Assembly: GCF_019947135.1 (NCBI RefSeq)
Contig: NZ_JAGSHT010000007.1
Span: forward strand, 62,001 to 126,000
Direction: 5' to 3'
From: Occultella gossypii
Lineage (GTDB): Bacteria > Actinomycetota > Actinomycetes > Actinomycetales > Beutenbergiaceae
DNA: 64,000 nucleotides
In this document: piece after piece, positions 1 through 8,038 of the stretch
How the letters are laid out: every line of letters starts with the position of its first letter
How positions within the stretch are numbered: position 1 is the stretch's first letter
Position numbers and translations under genes: made by a program
Notes under the pieces: model-generated
Database searches by the model: none
Told to the model about the DNA's origin: nothing
Seen by the model: the letters and a program-made list of their open reading frames with translations, nothing else

Positions 1-1
1 G

Positions 2-229
2 CTACGCGGCGTCGGAGAGGACGGTGCCGCTACGAGCAACACCCTCAGCCCTCGAGAACTCGAACTGCTGCGCGATCTCCCTTCGCCACTGTCGATCAGG
101 GACATCGCTGCGGCCCGCGGGGTCAGCATCAACACCACCAAGACGCACCTCAGCTCCGTGTACCGCAAGCTCGGCGTCTCGGGTCGGTTCGCCGCGATCC
201 GGGCGGGGCGTGACCGCGGACTGTTGTGA
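2..229 (+). CDS. LuxR-type regulator, C-terminal HTH fragment (5' end outside window)
   Basis: The reading frame is open from the window edge and ends at TGA 227-229. It encodes about 75 residues forming a classic LuxR/GerE helix-turn-helix: LSPRELELLRDL, then a DIAAARGVSINTTKTHL recognition region, then VYRKLGVSGRFAAI. This is the DNA-binding end of a response regulator or MalT-type activator; the sensing domain lies upstream and cannot be judged. The family binds promoter DNA as dimers. A strong hairpin follows the stop at 243-263, so this is the end of its transcription unit. Confidence 0.85.
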   Translation, partial: LRGVGEDGAATSNTLSPRELELLRDLPSPLSIRDIAAARGVSINTTKTHLSSVYRKLGVSGRFAAIRAGRDRGLL

Positions 230-242
230 CCGCGTCGTCTTG

Positions 243-263
243 GGCCACGGTCCGGCCGTGGCC
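243..263. terminator. Hairpin between luxR fragment and vanY-like gene
   Basis: An 8-bp perfect stem GGCCACGG/CCGTGGCC with a 5-base loop lies between two convergent genes. No T-run is visible, which is usual in high-GC actinomycetes. It probably terminates both genes. Confidence 0.6.
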
Positions 264-289
264 ACCCAGGACCCACATCGGCTGCGTCG

Positions 290-1216
290 TCAGCCGGTGT
301 AGGTCCAGTGCCACGGCTCCGCGGCCACCGTCTCGGTGAAGCCGAAGTCGCCGGCATTCGCGCGCATCCAGCCCAGCTCCTCGAAATCGAGGGTCAGGTC
401 CACGCTGATGCCCCAGCCGTGCTCGCTCAGCCCTGGCTCCGCGGCCGTGCCGCCCTCGTCGAGGGTGCCGAGTTGTTCGGCCAGCGCGACCTGCTCGTCG
501 TAGGTGCGGTACGCGGAGTTGATCTCGAACACGACCCCTGCGGCGAGCGCGGCGGCACGAACCTGTTCGAACGCGGCAGCCGCTTCGGCCACGAGCAGGT
601 AGGTGCCCTGGCCGCTGTCGATCGGGACGAGCGTGGCCGGGTCCAGCCGGCCGTTGTCGGAATCCGCGGCCGACGCCGCAGGCTCGCCCTGCGACTGTGA
701 CTGCGCGTCCTCCTGCTGAGCCGGTTCGCCGTCCGCAGGCCACTGCTCCTGCGCGGCGCCGTCCGCCTGGCCGTTCGGTGCCGGCGTGGAGCCCTTCGCC
801 AGCAACGTGTACGCGCCGGCCAGCACCATGGCGAGCACCACGAGGCCGCCCAGTACCGCCAGGACGCGGCGATGAGTGCGCCGGCCTGCGCGGGACGCCG
901 TCCGCCCCGCCGTAGTTCCGCGGCCGGTTCGTGCTGCCACGACCGGTCGGTGCCCTCGGCCGGCGGGCGGGCGCCGCGGCTGCGTGCCACGCCCGGGTGC
1001 AGGTGCGCGTGAGGACGCCGCAGGCCGGGTCGGCGACTGCGCCCTGACCGTACTCGCGCGCCGGGCCGTGACCTGTTCGCCCGGGCGGCGCGTGGCACGG
1101 GTGGACCCACCCGTGTCGGCACGTGGCAACGGCACCACGTGCGCCGAGCCGGAGCGCGATCGAGCCCTCGGGCGTACCGGACGGGGCCCGGTCTGCGGGC
1201 CTGCGCCGTCCACCAT
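290..1216 (-). CDS. Membrane-anchored VanY-like D-alanyl-D-alanine carboxypeptidase (M15B)
   Basis: The protein has 308 residues: an Arg/Pro-rich cytoplasmic N-terminus, one membrane segment around residues 118-140, an acidic Gln/Ala-rich linker, then a C-terminal peptidase domain. The M15B/VanY landmarks are present in order: SAYRTYDEQ, SEHGWGISVDL (zinc-binding His and Asp) and the terminal EPWHW (last zinc His). The family removes or trims terminal D-Ala of peptidoglycan stems outside the membrane. The start is set at ATG 1216 because a TATCCT box lies 6 bases before it; an in-frame ATG at 1252 would add 12 residues. No van resistance regulators are nearby, so a role in wall maturation is more likely than glycopeptide resistance. 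Confidence 0.85.
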   Translation of the reverse strand: MVDGAGPQTGPRPVRPRARSRSGSAHVVPLPRADTGGSTRATRRPGEQVTARRASTVRAQSPTRPAASSRAPAPGRGTQPRRPPAGRGHRPVVAARTGRGTTAGRTASRAGRRTHRRVLAVLGGLVVLAMVLAGAYTLLAKGSTPAPNGQADGAAQEQWPADGEPAQQEDAQSQSQGEPAASAADSDNGRLDPATLVPIDSGQGTYLLVAEAAAAFEQVRAAALAAGVVFEINSAYRTYDEQVALAEQLGTLDEGGTAAEPGLSEHGWGISVDLTLDFEELGWMRANAGDFGFTETVAAEPWHWTYTG

Positions 1217-1222
1217 GGCCAC

Positions 1223-1228
1223 AGGATA
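1223..1228 (-). promoter_or_regulatory. Putative -10 box, leaderless vanY-like gene
   Basis: TATCCT lies 6 bases before ATG 1216, the spacing expected for a leaderless transcript. No clear -35 box is seen. Confidence 0.45.
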
Positions 1229-1348
1229 GGCAGCGGCCGACCGGGCCGGCATCAGACCAGGGGTTGATCGCGGCGGAGCCGGGTCCCGACGTCGGCTGTC
1301 ACGCCCACCCGAGGGAATGATTCACGCCACACCCTTCTTGTCAGATAT

Positions 1349-2290
1349 ATGCGCCTACCTCCGGCATCGGCCGCGATCTCCACCGACGAGGCGGCCGCCA
1401 TCGACGAACTGCTGGGCCGGATGCGGTGGTCCGCGGGCGGGATCGAACGGCTGCAGCTGATGCCCGGGCACGCCCGCCGGGTACGCGGCGCGGGCGTCCG
1501 GTTCGTGTACGTGGTCTCCGGCACCGCCGTGCTGCCCGGGCTGCCCGTCGAGGCCGCTGCCGGGTCCGCGATCGCGACCACCGGGGATGTCCGGGTGCAG
1601 CCGGGTGACTTCGTGCTCCTGCCCCGTGGCGGCGCGTACGAGGTGCGCACCGAGCCGGCCGCGGCCGGGGCGAGCCTGGTCACCGGCACGCTCGCGCTGG
1701 CCGCGGCACCGTTCGAACGCATCACCGACCTGATGCCGGCGGTGCTGTTCAGCTGCGGGTTCCGGCTGGCCGAACCGGCCTACGGCGGCCTGCTGGGCAT
1801 GATCGACGCCGAGCTCGCCCGCGCCCGCCCCGGTGGCCCGGCCGTGCTCGACCGGCTGATCGACCTGGTGGTCTCCGCGGCGCTGCGAGCCTGGTTGGAA
1901 CGTGGCTGTGCGAGTGCGCGGACCTGGCTCACCCAGCTGCGCGATCCCCAGCTGCGCCGCGCCCTCGAGGCCATCCACGCCGAGCCGGGCTCACCCTGGA
2001 CGGTGACCGCCCTGGCCCGGGTCGCGAACGCGTCCCGCTCACAGTTCTCGGAACGCTTCCGGATCAGTGTCGGTGAGTCCCCGGCCCGGTACGTCACAGG
2101 CGTCCGGATGCGCCGGGCCGAGGAATTGCTGCTGGCCGGCCGGCCCGTCAGCGAGATCGCGTTCGGGCTCGGTTACGACTCGGACGAGGGCTTCAGTCGG
2201 GCGTTCCGCCGGCACAGCGGCAGCGCCCCCAGCGACTGGCGCCGCTCCCATCGGCGCGCCGCGACCGACGCGGTCCTCACCTCGGCCTGA
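1349..2290 (+). CDS. AraC-family regulator with N-terminal cupin
   Basis: A 313-residue transcription factor. Residues about 15-175 form a cupin_6-type sensor (LQLMPGHARRVR, FVYVVSGTA, then a VQPGDFVLLPRGG turn). Residues about 210-305 form the paired AraC HTH: ALEAIHAEPGSPWTVTALA, SRSQFSERFRISVGESPARY and the second helix pair EIAFGLGYDSDEGFSRAFRR. The cupin_6 class commonly controls neighbouring oxidoreductase or efflux genes. The convergent MFS exporter gene at 2327-3520 is a plausible target, though this is inference. No Shine-Dalgarno precedes ATG 1349, so the exact start is uncertain. It diverges from the vanY-like gene. Confidence 0.9.
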   Translation: MRLPPASAAISTDEAAAIDELLGRMRWSAGGIERLQLMPGHARRVRGAGVRFVYVVSGTAVLPGLPVEAAAGSAIATTGDVRVQPGDFVLLPRGGAYEVRTEPAAAGASLVTGTLALAAAPFERITDLMPAVLFSCGFRLAEPAYGGLLGMIDAELARARPGGPAVLDRLIDLVVSAALRAWLERGCASARTWLTQLRDPQLRRALEAIHAEPGSPWTVTALARVANASRSQFSERFRISVGESPARYVTGVRMRRAEELLLAGRPVSEIAFGLGYDSDEGFSRAFRRHSGSAPSDWRRSHRRAATDAVLTSA

Positions 2291-2300
2291 CCGCTCGAGG

Positions 2301-2319
2301 CGCCCGCCGCCGTCGGGCG
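2301..2319. terminator. Hairpin between convergent araC-like and MFS genes
   Basis: A 6-bp stem CGCCCG/CGGGCG with a 7-base loop sits in the 36-base gap between two convergent stop codons. It contains the motif CCGCCGTCGGGC that recurs at other gene ends in this window. Confidence 0.5.
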
Positions 2320-2326
2320 TTCGTGC

Positions 2327-3520
2327 TCAGCTGGTGCGCACCCGGGAGAAGATGAGCGTGCCGAGGGCCGCCGCGATGGCCGCGGCCAGGAACACCGCGC
2401 CCACGTCGAGGGTGTCGAACAGCAGACCACCGAACGCGGCGCCGAGTGCGATCGAGGTCTGGAACGTGGTGACGGTGAGCGCTCCCCCGCTCTCCAGCCG
2501 GTCCGGCGCCACGTGGCCCAACCAGGTCTGCACCATGGTGGGGACGGCACCGAAGCCGGTCCCCCAGGCCGCGATCGCGACGATCGTGACCGGCAGGCTG
2601 GTGCCCGCCACGGCGAGCGCCACGGTGCCCGCGGCCACCATGATCGGCACGACCACGAGCAGTGGTCGCAGGTGCCGGTCGGCGAGCAGCCCGGCGACCA
2701 GGTTGCCGACGAAGCTCGCTACCCCGTAACTCGCGAGCAGCACCGCGAGCAGGCCGGTGGTGATCCCGTCCACCTCGTCAAGCATCGGACGCACGTAGGT
2801 GAACGCCGCGAAGTGCCCGGTCACCAGCAGCGCGAGCGCGGCGAACCCGACGGCGATGATCGGCGTGGACAGTGTGGCCAGCAGCGGCCGGAGCCCGGAA
2901 CGCTCGCCCGCCTCCATCCGCGGGAGCGCGGTGAGCTGCAGGATCAGCGTCAGCGCACCGGCGAGGGCTGCGCCGAGGAACACAGCCTGCCAGCCGAGCT
3001 GCGCGCCGAGGTAGGCGCCGATCGGCACGGCCGCGACCGTGGCGAGCGAGACGCCGGTGTTCACGATCATCATCGCCCGGCCCAGCCGCTGCGGCGGCAC
3101 CAGCTGCGAGACCACGGCCAGCGACAGCGCCCAGAAGCCGGAGAGGGAGATGCCCAGGAGGGCTCGACCGAGGAGCATCAGGGCCAGGTTCGGCACCAGC
3201 GCGACGAGCACGTTCGAGGCGATCGACAGGCCGGTCAGGGCGATCATCACCCAGCGCCGGTCGATCGGCGGCAGGAGTGCCACGATCGCCGGCCCGGCCA
3301 GGATCCCGGCCACCGCGGTGGCGGTCACCAGCTGCCCGGCGACACCCTCGCTGACGCCGAGGCCGGCGGCGATCGGGGTGAGCAGGCTGGCCGGGAGGAA
3401 CTCGCTCGCGACGAGCGTGAAGATGCCGAGGCCGAGGGTGACCACGGCCCACCAGGAGGCGGGACGGGTGCTGCTCGGTGTGGTGGCCGCGGCGGTGCCG
3501 AGCGAGGTACCGGTGGACAT
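2327..3520 (-). CDS. MFS drug/sugar efflux transporter (DHA1-like)
   Basis: A 397-residue, 12-helix major facilitator protein. It resembles the AraJ/Cmx-like DHA1 exporters: WWAVVTLGLGIFTLVASEFLPASLLTPIA in helix 1, a loop with DRRW between helices 2 and 3, and LLGRALLGISLSGFWALS around helix 4. The start is the ATG at 3520, preceded by AAGGAG with good spacing; a longer open frame to 3667 lacks such a site and its extra residues look like antisense composition. Substrate cannot be told from sequence. It points toward the convergent AraC-type gene and lies downstream of the VapBC genes on the same strand, separated by 158 bases. Confidence 0.88.
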   Translation of the reverse strand: MSTGTSLGTAAATTPSSTRPASWWAVVTLGLGIFTLVASEFLPASLLTPIAAGLGVSEGVAGQLVTATAVAGILAGPAIVALLPPIDRRWVMIALTGLSIASNVLVALVPNLALMLLGRALLGISLSGFWALSLAVVSQLVPPQRLGRAMMIVNTGVSLATVAAVPIGAYLGAQLGWQAVFLGAALAGALTLILQLTALPRMEAGERSGLRPLLATLSTPIIAVGFAALALLVTGHFAAFTYVRPMLDEVDGITTGLLAVLLASYGVASFVGNLVAGLLADRHLRPLLVVVPIMVAAGTVALAVAGTSLPVTIVAIAAWGTGFGAVPTMVQTWLGHVAPDRLESGGALTVTTFQTSIALGAAFGGLLFDTLDVGAVFLAAAIAAALGTLIFSRVRTS

Positions 3521-3678
3521 GGGTCTCCTTCTGTCTGGGAGACCCAGCCTCGCCGGTGGCCGCGGCGCGCACCCGACCGTTCCTCGCCGGCAGCCGACCG
3601 TTCGTCCGTGGTTGTGCGCAGGCGGCGGCTCGGCAGTGCACGGTTCGGCCACCGGGCCGTGCCGCACCGTGCCGGGCT

Positions 3679-4083
3679 TCAGAGTCGGCGAACCTGAACG
3701 CCCACGGCGTCATAGGTGCTCGAGGCACGTCGATCGAGGCTCACCAGCCGTAGTCCGTGTTCGGCCGCCGTCGCCGCCACCACACCGTCGTACACCGCAC
3801 CACCCTTGACTCCGCGGGACGCGAGCTCCGCGACCAAGGACTGATGCCGTTCGGGTGCGAGGCCCACGATCGGGAACGGCAACGCCCCGAGGAGCTCACT
3901 CGCGCTGCGCGCGCTGAGACGGTGCGGCGCCGGCAGTCTGGTCAACACGCTGTAGGCCTCGACGATCACGTGAGCCGGCACGGCGACGATCTCCGACAGC
4001 GCGGCTCGCGCCGGTGTGTGGAACTCATGCCACCGCAGCACCGCCGGCACGAGGACACTGGTATCGCACGTCTCGCCGCCCAC
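3679..4083 (-). CDS. VapC-like PIN-domain toxin
   Basis: A 134-residue PIN-domain ribonuclease. The acidic metal-binding residues are in place: TCDTSVLVPAV (Asp near residue 7), HVIVEAYSVLTRL (Glu), GAVYDGVVAATA (Asp) and LVSLDRRA (last Asp). VapC toxins cut tRNA or rRNA and are silenced by a cognate antitoxin. The start codon is GTG at 4083, three bases after the antitoxin stop, so the two genes are translationally linked. Length and organisation match a standard VapBC pair. Confidence 0.88.
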   Translation of the reverse strand: MGGETCDTSVLVPAVLRWHEFHTPARAALSEIVAVPAHVIVEAYSVLTRLPAPHRLSARSASELLGALPFPIVGLAPERHQSLVAELASRGVKGGAVYDGVVAATAAEHGLRLVSLDRRASSTYDAVGVQVRRL

Positions 4084-4086
4084 TGC

Positions 4087-4332
4087 CTACCGCCGGGCTT
4101 CTTCGAGTGTCGCCCGGACGGTCTCGACTGTGAGCGCAGGCAGGTCATCGGCGGGGACAGCGATCGGAAGCCCATCGACGCGCTCCACCTCGACGTCGGT
4201 GGCGATCACCTCGATCTCGAGGCGACCATCCGCGTAGATGATCTCGATCGCGCGCCCCGGCGCAAGATCCATCGCATCCCGCAGTGCCTTCGGGACGACA
4301 ATCCTGCCGGCTGAATCAATGGTCGTTCTCAT
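4087..4332 (-). CDS. AbrB/MazE-type antitoxin (VapB-like)
   Basis: An 81-residue protein with an N-terminal SpoVT-AbrB swapped-hairpin domain: TTIDSAGRIVVPKALRDAM, then APGRAIEIIYADGRLEIE. The acidic C-terminal tail (EVERVDGLPI ... LTVETVRATLEEARR) is the usual toxin-binding part. It is predicted to bind and repress its own promoter and to neutralise the PIN-domain toxin encoded three bases downstream. A promoter with a TAGATT box lies 6 bases upstream of its ATG, so it is probably leaderless. Confidence 0.88.
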   Translation of the reverse strand: MRTTIDSAGRIVVPKALRDAMDLAPGRAIEIIYADGRLEIEVIATDVEVERVDGLPIAVPADDLPALTVETVRATLEEARR

Positions 4333-4338
4333 GCCATA

Positions 4339-4367
4339 AATCTACCATTTTCCCGCCATCATGCCAC
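4339..4367 (-). promoter_or_regulatory. Putative vapBC promoter
   Basis: On the minus strand GTGGCA (-35-like, 4367-4362) is followed after 17 bases by TAGATT (4344-4339), with a TGG extension before the -10. The ATG starts 6 bases later. The autoregulatory operator would be expected to overlap it. Confidence 0.5.
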
Positions 4368-4400
4368 CGCCGCAGCCGTGGCGAACGCGAGAGGCGTCGG

Positions 4401-5246
4401 CTACCGGCTCTCGCCGCGAACCGCGACGCCGGCCCTGGTCTCGACGCCGGACCCGAACGCGGCGCGCCGGGCCGCCCGACGCAGCGTGGCCAGCACCGGA
4501 TACCCGGCGACCGCGATCCCCACGGCTGTGGTGATCGCCCGTCCCAGGTCCCAGGGCAGGGAGGTGGCCAGGCTGTAGAGCAGGAACCGGTGCAGGTTCT
4601 CCCCCATCGGGGCGCCCGCCACGAACGAGATCTCGGTGCCGCTGCCGATCAGGAACGGCCAGAACGAGAGGTTCAGCGCCGTCCCGAACAGTACGGCGGC
4701 CAGGGCTCCGTACCCGGCCAGGAGCGCGATCTCCCATCGGCCCCGGAGCCGGCCCGGCAGCAGCCCGGCGCCCAGCCCCACCCACGAGGCCGCCAGCATC
4801 TGGAACGGCAGCCACGGTCCCACGCCGCCGGTCAGCAGGGCCGAGGCGAAGATCGTGGTGGAGCCGAGCAGGAAGCCGAACCCGGGGCCGAACACCCGCC
4901 CGCCGAGCACGACGAGGATGAACACGGTCTCGACCCCGCCGGTGCCCGCCGCGAGCGGACGCAGGATGGCTCCGACGGCGCTGAGGAGCCCGAGCACCGC
5001 GATCGCCTTCACGTCCAGGCCGCCGTCGTTGACCCCCACCAAGAGCACCGCGAGCCCGGCGGCCACCACCAGGGCGAGTACCACGGGGGCGGAGGTGGCA
5101 TCGTCGAGCGTGGCGCCGGCATCGACCAGCAGCGGCCAACCGAACGCCAGCACCCCGAGCGCGGAGGCGAGCGCGAGCGTGAGGCCCAACCGGCGCCCGA
5201 TCGGGACCGCGGTCACGTCGGCGCCGGGGCCGGCATCCCGCCTCAT
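4401..5246 (-). CDS. ECF transporter S component (cobalamin-specific, CbrT-like)
   Basis: A 281-residue integral membrane protein with about six hydrophobic segments, including GLTLALASALGVLAFGWP, VVLALVVAAGLAVLLVGV and a glycine-rich FGPGFGFLLGS loop. It is the substrate-binding S component of an energy-coupling-factor importer and the last gene of the four-gene operon. Its ATG overlaps the EcfA stop as ATGA. By sequence alone the substrate is open, but the cobalamin riboswitch upstream and the divergent cobalamin adenosyltransferase make vitamin B12 or a precursor the likely cargo. Confidence 0.82.
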   Translation of the reverse strand: MRRDAGPGADVTAVPIGRRLGLTLALASALGVLAFGWPLLVDAGATLDDATSAPVVLALVVAAGLAVLLVGVNDGGLDVKAIAVLGLLSAVGAILRPLAAGTGGVETVFILVVLGGRVFGPGFGFLLGSTTIFASALLTGGVGPWLPFQMLAASWVGLGAGLLPGRLRGRWEIALLAGYGALAAVLFGTALNLSFWPFLIGSGTEISFVAGAPMGENLHRFLLYSLATSLPWDLGRAITTAVGIAVAGYPVLATLRRAARRAAFGSGVETRAGVAVRGESR

Positions 5247-6907
5247 GGCGGTCCCTCGGCGGCCGCGCCCGCGGCCAGCGCCTCGCGCACGTCCGCGACC
5301 GTGAGCACGCCGACCGGGGCGAGGATCTTGGCGACCTGCGGGGCGAACGTGGGCGAGTCCCGCAGGACCTCTTCGGCCGGAGCGTCGGCGACCACCTCCC
5401 CCTCGGCGAGCAGCACCACCCGACCGGCCACCCGCGCCACGAACTCGACGTCATGGCTGGCCACGAGGATCGTGTGCCCGCCGGCGCGCAACTCACCGAG
5501 TGCCGCGACCAGGTGAGCCTTCGCGGTGTAGTCCAGGCCGCGGGTCGGTTCGTCCAGCAGCAGCACCCGTGGCGTCGCCGCCAGCTGGACGGCGACCGCG
5601 AGGGCGAGCCGCTGCCCCTCGGAGAGATCACGCGGGTGCCGTGCGGCGTCGATGCCCGGTGTCAGCGAGTCGAGGATCGAGGCAGTGGTCCCGGCCGCGG
5701 CCGTGGCCTGCTCATCGGCGGCGGCGCACTCGGCCGCCACGGTGGGCAGGTAGAGCAGGTCCGATGGTGCTTGCGGCACCAGGGCCACCTCGCGGCGCGC
5801 CACCGCGGGGATGAGGTCCGCCGGGTCGGTGCCATCGGCCAGGGTCGCGGTGCCACCCGACCGCCGACCGCGCCCGGACAGCGCCCAGAGCAGGGAGGAC
5901 TTCCCGGACCCGTTGCGCCCCATCAGGGCCACCACCTCGCCCGCGGGCAGTTCGAGGTCCACACCACGCACGGCGTGTGCGGCGCCGTACCGCACGTGCA
6001 GCCCGCGGGCCGCCAGCAATGCCGCAGAGCCCGACGGCGTCCGGTCGGCCCGGTCATTCGGCGCACCCGTGCGGGTGGTTCCCACCGCCGCGGCCAGGCC
6101 CGTGCGGACCCGCTCTCGTAGCGGCCCGGCCACCCGACGGGCATCACGCACCGAGAGCGGCAGCGGGTCCCACTGCGCCAACAGACCTAGTTCCACCACC
6201 GGTGGGGCCACAGCCGAGTGCGCGAGAACCGCCGCCGGCGCACCTGCCGTGGCCACGCCGTCGGGCGTCAACGAGATGACCGAATCGGCGAACTGGACCA
6301 CGCGTTCGAGCCGGTGCTCGGCGAGCAGCACGGTGATGCCGGAGTCGTGGACCAGCCGGGTGAGCGCGGCGAGCACGTCCTCCGCGGCGCCCGGATCGAG
6401 CGCGGAGGTGGGTTCGTCCAGGACCAGGATCCGCGGCTGGGCGGTGAGCACCGCAGCGATCGCGACGCGTTGCTGCTCCCCGCCGGAGAGGTCCGCGAGG
6501 GCGCGGCCGCGCAGCGGTGCCAGGCCGAGCAGGTCGAGCACCTCCTCCACGCGTTTGCGCATCAGCGCCGGGGCCACCCCGAGCTGCTCCATCGCGAACG
6601 CGAGCTCCTCCTCCACCGAATCGGTCACGAACGAGGCGAGCGGGTCCTGACCCACCACCCCCAGCACGTCCGCCAGATCGCGGGGCAGGTGGTCGCGGGT
6701 GTCCCGGCCGGCCACCAGCACGGTGCCGGAGAGCAGACCGCCACTGAAATGCGGCACTCGGGCACAGGCCGCCCCGAGCACCGTGGACTTGCCCGATCCC
6801 GTGGGCCCCACGACCAGGCACAGCTCGCCCTCGCCCACGGTGAAGCTGGCCGCACGCAACGCCGGCGTGCCGTCGTAGCTGACGGAGACGTCCTGGAATT
6901 CGATCAT
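5243..6907 (-). CDS. ecfA: ECF transporter ATPase, two fused nucleotide-binding domains (EcfA-A')
   Basis: A 554-residue protein with two ABC ATPase domains. Domain 1 has Walker A GPTGSGKST near residue 35, signature LSGGEQQR and Walker B LDEPTSALD. Domain 2 has Walker A GRNGSGKSS, a less canonical signature LSEGQRLALA and Walker B LDEPTRGLD. This fusion replaces the EcfA/EcfA' pair of group II or dedicated ECF importers and powers the membrane unit made by EcfT and the S component. The start at 6907 (MIEFQDVSVSYDG) overlaps the EcfT stop as ATGA; the open frame continues upstream to 7102 only as antisense-like sequence. Confidence 0.92.
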   Translation of the reverse strand: MIEFQDVSVSYDGTPALRAASFTVGEGELCLVVGPTGSGKSTVLGAACARVPHFSGGLLSGTVLVAGRDTRDHLPRDLADVLGVVGQDPLASFVTDSVEEELAFAMEQLGVAPALMRKRVEEVLDLLGLAPLRGRALADLSGGEQQRVAIAAVLTAQPRILVLDEPTSALDPGAAEDVLAALTRLVHDSGITVLLAEHRLERVVQFADSVISLTPDGVATAGAPAAVLAHSAVAPPVVELGLLAQWDPLPLSVRDARRVAGPLRERVRTGLAAAVGTTRTGAPNDRADRTPSGSAALLAARGLHVRYGAAHAVRGVDLELPAGEVVALMGRNGSGKSSLLWALSGRGRRSGGTATLADGTDPADLIPAVARREVALVPQAPSDLLYLPTVAAECAAADEQATAAAGTTASILDSLTPGIDAARHPRDLSEGQRLALAVAVQLAATPRVLLLDEPTRGLDYTAKAHLVAALGELRAGGHTILVASHDVEFVARVAGRVVLLAEGEVVADAPAEEVLRDSPTFAPQVAKILAPVGVLTVADVREALAAGAAAEGPP

Positions 6908-8025
6908 CGGGTGCTCCGCCCGGGTAGCACGGCCGGGAGCGCGGCGGCGCCGGCCGCGATCACGCCGCTCAGTGGCAGCGTGGGCCAGGTCAGCGGGCTC
7001 AGCGACGCCGAGACCGAGTCGGGTTCGAGGGCGGCTCCGAGACCGATCGCCGCGGCCACCGCCACCCCACAGGCGGCAACGAGGTTCTCCGGTAACCCCC
7101 ACGGGTCGGGCCGGTAGCGCGTCCGGCGCACCTGCCGTCCGGCCAGCACGGAGGCCACCACGGCGACCGCAGCGCCTGCCGCCAGCAGCGGCGGGCCGAG
7201 CCAGTCCGGCGCGGTGCCATCGAGCAGGCCGTAGGTGCCGATCAGCCCGGCCAGGAGCGCCACCAGCAGCAGCGCCCCGACCCGGCGGTCACCGCCGGGC
7301 CGGTGGCCACGGGCGTAACCGCGGGAGTCCATCGAGGCGGCGAGGGCGAGCGCCTGATCGAGGGCGTCCTGCAGCACCGGGATGAGCCGGCCGGCGAACG
7401 CGCGCGGCCCGCGCCCGTCCAGGCCGCGCAACAGCTGCGCCCGGCGCACCCGGGCGGCGGCGGAGAACAGCTGTGGGGTCACACTCACCGCGATCACGAC
7501 GGCGGTGCCGAGGTGATGCAGGGACGCCGGCAGGCAGCGCAGGGCCCGCTTCGGGTTGGCCAGCGCGTTCGCGGCGCCGAACGTGATGATCAGGGCGGCC
7601 AGGCGCAGGCCGGCGTAGACCGCACCGAGCAGCCCGGCGGCGTGCACCGGACCGAGCAGCTCGATGCTGTCCACCCAGCCGGGCAGCGGGATCCGGGGCA
7701 GGTCGACCAGCACGGGGCTGCCATCGGGCAGCCCGACGAGAACGTAGAAGGCCACCCGCACGGCGATCACCACCAGGCCGAGCCACAGGTAGGCACCGAA
7801 CGCGCGGGCCCACGGTGAGTCGTCCCGCCGGGTCACCACGACCAGGGTCACGGCGGCGAGCAGCAGGGCGATGACCAGCGGATTCTGGGTGCGGGTCAGC
7901 GCCACCGCGATACCCGCACCCCACGCCCACCAGGCCAGAGGGTGCAGGGACACCCGGTCCGTCCGCTCGGTCACGGGCGGGCCCGGGACCGGCGGTGGAC
8001 CGGGACTGCGCTGGAAGGTGGTCAT
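6904..8025 (-). CDS. ecfT: ECF transporter transmembrane component EcfT
   Basis: A 373-residue EcfT with a proline-rich N-terminus, hydrophobic segments at the start (LAWWAWGAGIAVALTRTQNPL) and a long cytoplasmic helical region. The two coupling motifs that dock the ATPases are visible: ARVRRAQLLRG and SMDSRGYARG. Two or more extra C-terminal membrane segments are present. It sits 13 bases after the secreted protein gene and overlaps ecfA, so the operon is tightly coupled. EcfT is the scaffold that transmits ATPase motion to the S component. Confidence 0.92.
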   Translation of the reverse strand: MTTFQRSPGPPPVPGPPVTERTDRVSLHPLAWWAWGAGIAVALTRTQNPLVIALLLAAVTLVVVTRRDDSPWARAFGAYLWLGLVVIAVRVAFYVLVGLPDGSPVLVDLPRIPLPGWVDSIELLGPVHAAGLLGAVYAGLRLAALIITFGAANALANPKRALRCLPASLHHLGTAVVIAVSVTPQLFSAAARVRRAQLLRGLDGRGPRAFAGRLIPVLQDALDQALALAASMDSRGYARGHRPGGDRRVGALLLVALLAGLIGTYGLLDGTAPDWLGPPLLAAGAAVAVVASVLAGRQVRRTRYRPDPWGLPENLVAACGVAVAAAIGLGAALEPDSVSASLSPLTWPTLPLSGVIAAGAAALPAVLPGRSTR

Positions 8026-8038
8026 GGCCGGTCGGCGC

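Noticed and set aside
290-1216. Glycopeptide-resistance (van) function for the VanY-like gene
   Set aside because: No vanH/A/X or VanR/S-like genes occur nearby; the domain alone does not support resistance.
1349-1360. AGATAT just before ATG 1349 as a -10 box for the AraC-type gene
   Set aside because: It would place the transcription start inside the coding region, so it cannot serve the start used here unless translation begins further downstream.
4284-5631. Overlapping long open frames on both strands opposite the ECF S component and EcfA
   Set aside because: They contradict the membrane-protein and ATPase motifs and the ATGA-linked operon structure on the minus strand.
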